Positions 12,430 to 13,614 of a stretch of DNA of 13,614 nt are shown in pieces. The stretch is taken from assembly GCA_964250215.1 (NCBI GenBank), contig CAXUEX010000075.1:1-13614 (forward strand), given 5' to 3'. Position numbers and translations under genes: made by a program. Below the pieces are notes generated by a model. It was given only the letters and a program-made list of their open reading frames with translations, was not told the origin of the DNA and ran no database searches. Numbering within the stretch: the first letter of the stretch is position 1; each line of letters opens with the position of its first letter. This stretch comes from DAIDJM01 sp964250215. Its GTDB lineage: Bacteria > Pseudomonadota > Alphaproteobacteria > Acetobacterales > Acetobacteraceae.

Positions 12430-13614
12430 ATGGGTCTGCCGATCGAAGCCAGCTTGCCGGCGCTGCTGGCCGCGCTGGAAGCCGGGCCGAACGTGGTGCT
12501 GGTGGCACCCCCGGGCGCTGGCAAGACCACGCTGGTGCCGCCGGCGCTGCTGCACGCACCCTGGCGCGGGAACGGGCGCATCCTGATGCTTGAGCCGCGT
12601 CGGCTGGCGGCACGGGCCGCGGCCTGCCGCATGGCGGCGCTGCGTGGCGAGGAAGTGGGCCAGACCGTGGGTTTTCGCACCCGTCTGGAAGCCGCCACCT
12701 CCGCCGCCACGCGCATTGAGGTGGTGACCGGGGGATTGCTCGTGCGCCGGATGCAGGACGATCCCGGCCTGCAAGGCGTCGCCTGCGTAATTTTCGACGA
12801 GGTGCACGAGCGTGGGCTTGATGCCGATTTGGCGCTGGCGTTCTGCCTCGATCTGCAGGGCGGATTGCGGCCGGAGCTGCGCCTGCTCGCCATGTCAGCC
12901 ACCGCGGACGGCGCGCGGCTTTCGGCGCTGCTGTCCGCTCCGGTGATCGAAGGCCACGGGCGAGCCTATCCGGTGGAGGTGCGCCACGCCGCGCGCGATC
13001 TGGCTGATCCGCGTGATCTGCCGGAAGCGGCGGCCCGCGCGGTTCGGTCGGCGCTTCGCGACGCGACGGGAGACATTCTGTGCTTTCTGCCAGGCATGGC
13101 AGAAATCCGCCGCACTGAGGCGGCGCTGGCCGGTTGCGGCGCTGCGGTGCTCCCGCTGCATGGCGACCTGCCGCCGGCGGAGCAGGCGCGGGCACTCGCT
13201 CCGGCCGAGGGGCGGCGCGTGGTGCTGGCAACTTCGATCGCCGAAACTTCGCTGACCGTGCCGGGCGTGCGCGTGGTGGTGGATGGCGGCTGGCGCCGGG
13301 CGCCGCGCTTCGATGCCACGACCGGGCTTACGCGGCTCGCCACGTTGCGGATCAGCCGTGCGGCCGCGGAGCAGCGGGCCGGGCGGGCCGGACGCGAGGC
13401 GCCTGGGCTGGCCGTGCGGCTTTGGACCCTTGCCTCGCATCGCGGCTTGGCCGCCTACGACCGGCCGCAGATCTTGGAGGCGGAGTTATCCGGCTTGGCG
13501 CTCGATTGCGCGGCCTGGGGCGCGGCGCCGGCCGATCTGCCGTTTGGCGACCCGCCGCAAGCGGGCGCGCTGGCCGCGGCGCAGGCGCTGCTACGCCAGC
13601 TCGGGGCGATGGAC
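12430..13614 (+). CDS. hrpB: ATP-dependent helicase HrpB, N-terminal part (cut by window edge)
   Basis: The frame is open from ATG 12430 to the last base, giving 395 residues of an expected 800 or so. It is a DExH-box RNA helicase of the HrpA/HrpB group; HrpB's cellular job is poorly known. Helicase motifs are in order: Walker A APPGAGKTT (26-34), LEPRRLAARAAA (motif Ia, 54-65), TGGLLVRRM (100-108), DEVHERGLDADL (motif II, 123-134), MSAT (motif III, 155-158), LCFLPGMAEIRR (217-228), VVLATSIAETSLTVPGV (motif V, 264-280) and QRAGRAGR (motif VI, 315-322). The signature HrpB domain lies beyond the window. No Shine-Dalgarno is visible before ATG 12430; an in-frame TTG at 12394 would add 12 residues, but homologues start close to the ATG. 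The frame is intact as far as it can be followed. Confidence 0.92.
   Translation, partial: MGLPIEASLPALLAALEAGPNVVLVAPPGAGKTTLVPPALLHAPWRGNGRILMLEPRRLAARAAACRMAALRGEEVGQTVGFRTRLEAATSAATRIEVVTGGLLVRRMQDDPGLQGVACVIFDEVHERGLDADLALAFCLDLQGGLRPELRLLAMSATADGARLSALLSAPVIEGHGRAYPVEVRHAARDLADPRDLPEAAARAVRSALRDATGDILCFLPGMAEIRRTEAALAGCGAAVLPLHGDLPPAEQARALAPAEGRRVVLATSIAETSLTVPGVRVVVDGGWRRAPRFDATTGLTRLATLRISRAAAEQRAGRAGREAPGLAVRLWTLASHRGLAAYDRPQILEAELSGLALDCAAWGAAPADLPFGDPPQAGALAAAQALLRQLGAMD

Noticed and set aside
12338..13231. Long upstream extension of the minus-strand TPR-glycosyltransferase frame (777 codons in all)
   Set aside because: The added part is Arg/Pro/Ala-rich shadow of hrpB, which reads on the other strand with all helicase motifs intact. 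A good ribosome site and family start lie at 12337.

Overview
The window is GC-rich, gene-dense bacterial chromosome that looks alphaproteobacterial, probably Rhodospirillales/Acetobacteraceae. This rests on the protein set and on one diagnostic junction: a PPSR-family regulator (formerly DUF299) head to head with hemE. In Caulobacter and Rickettsia that junction is where the chromosomal replication origin lies. The genus assignment is inference.

Layout. Left edge (2-214, +): C-terminal remnant of a Gly/Tyr-rich, His-tailed protein. Then a long minus-strand series: TSUP/TauE-SafE anion exporter (234-971), exported PQQ beta-propeller protein (1018-2574), ApaG (2670-3077), and O-succinylhomoserine sulfhydrylase MetZ (3082-4278). 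A plus-strand tRNA-Gly(CCC) at 4344-4414 has its own promoter, which overlaps the metZ 5' region. Minus-strand genes continue with a GT4 glycosyltransferase (4434-5957) and the PPSR-family kinase/phosphotransferase (6022-6888). A 332-bp gap (6889-7220) holds DnaA-box-like sites, five copies of GGACAG/CTGTCC, AT-rich blocks and paired GANTC sites; I call it the probable oriC. To its right runs a tight plus-strand operon, hemE-hemH-folC (7221-10694), with a 4-bp overlap and then a 1-bp gap. After that come a 35-codon signal-peptide ORF (10784-10891), a convergent TPR-glycosyltransferase (10898-12337, -) and the N-terminal half of the helicase gene hrpB (12430 to the right edge, +).

How the genes fit together. 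hemE and hemH encode the uroporphyrinogen III decarboxylation and iron-insertion steps of heme synthesis, and folC encodes folate synthesis and polyglutamylation. metZ makes homocysteine from O-succinylhomoserine and sulfide and is translationally coupled to apaG. Every protein-coding gene from 234 to 6888 is on the minus strand, and the first three genes right of the gap are on the plus strand, so transcription moves away from the proposed origin on both sides. I found no mobile element, CRISPR array or integrase. The strongest candidate for something notable is the origin region, followed by the Cys-rich C-terminal tail on ferrochelatase and the overlapping divergent promoter between tRNA-Gly and metZ.
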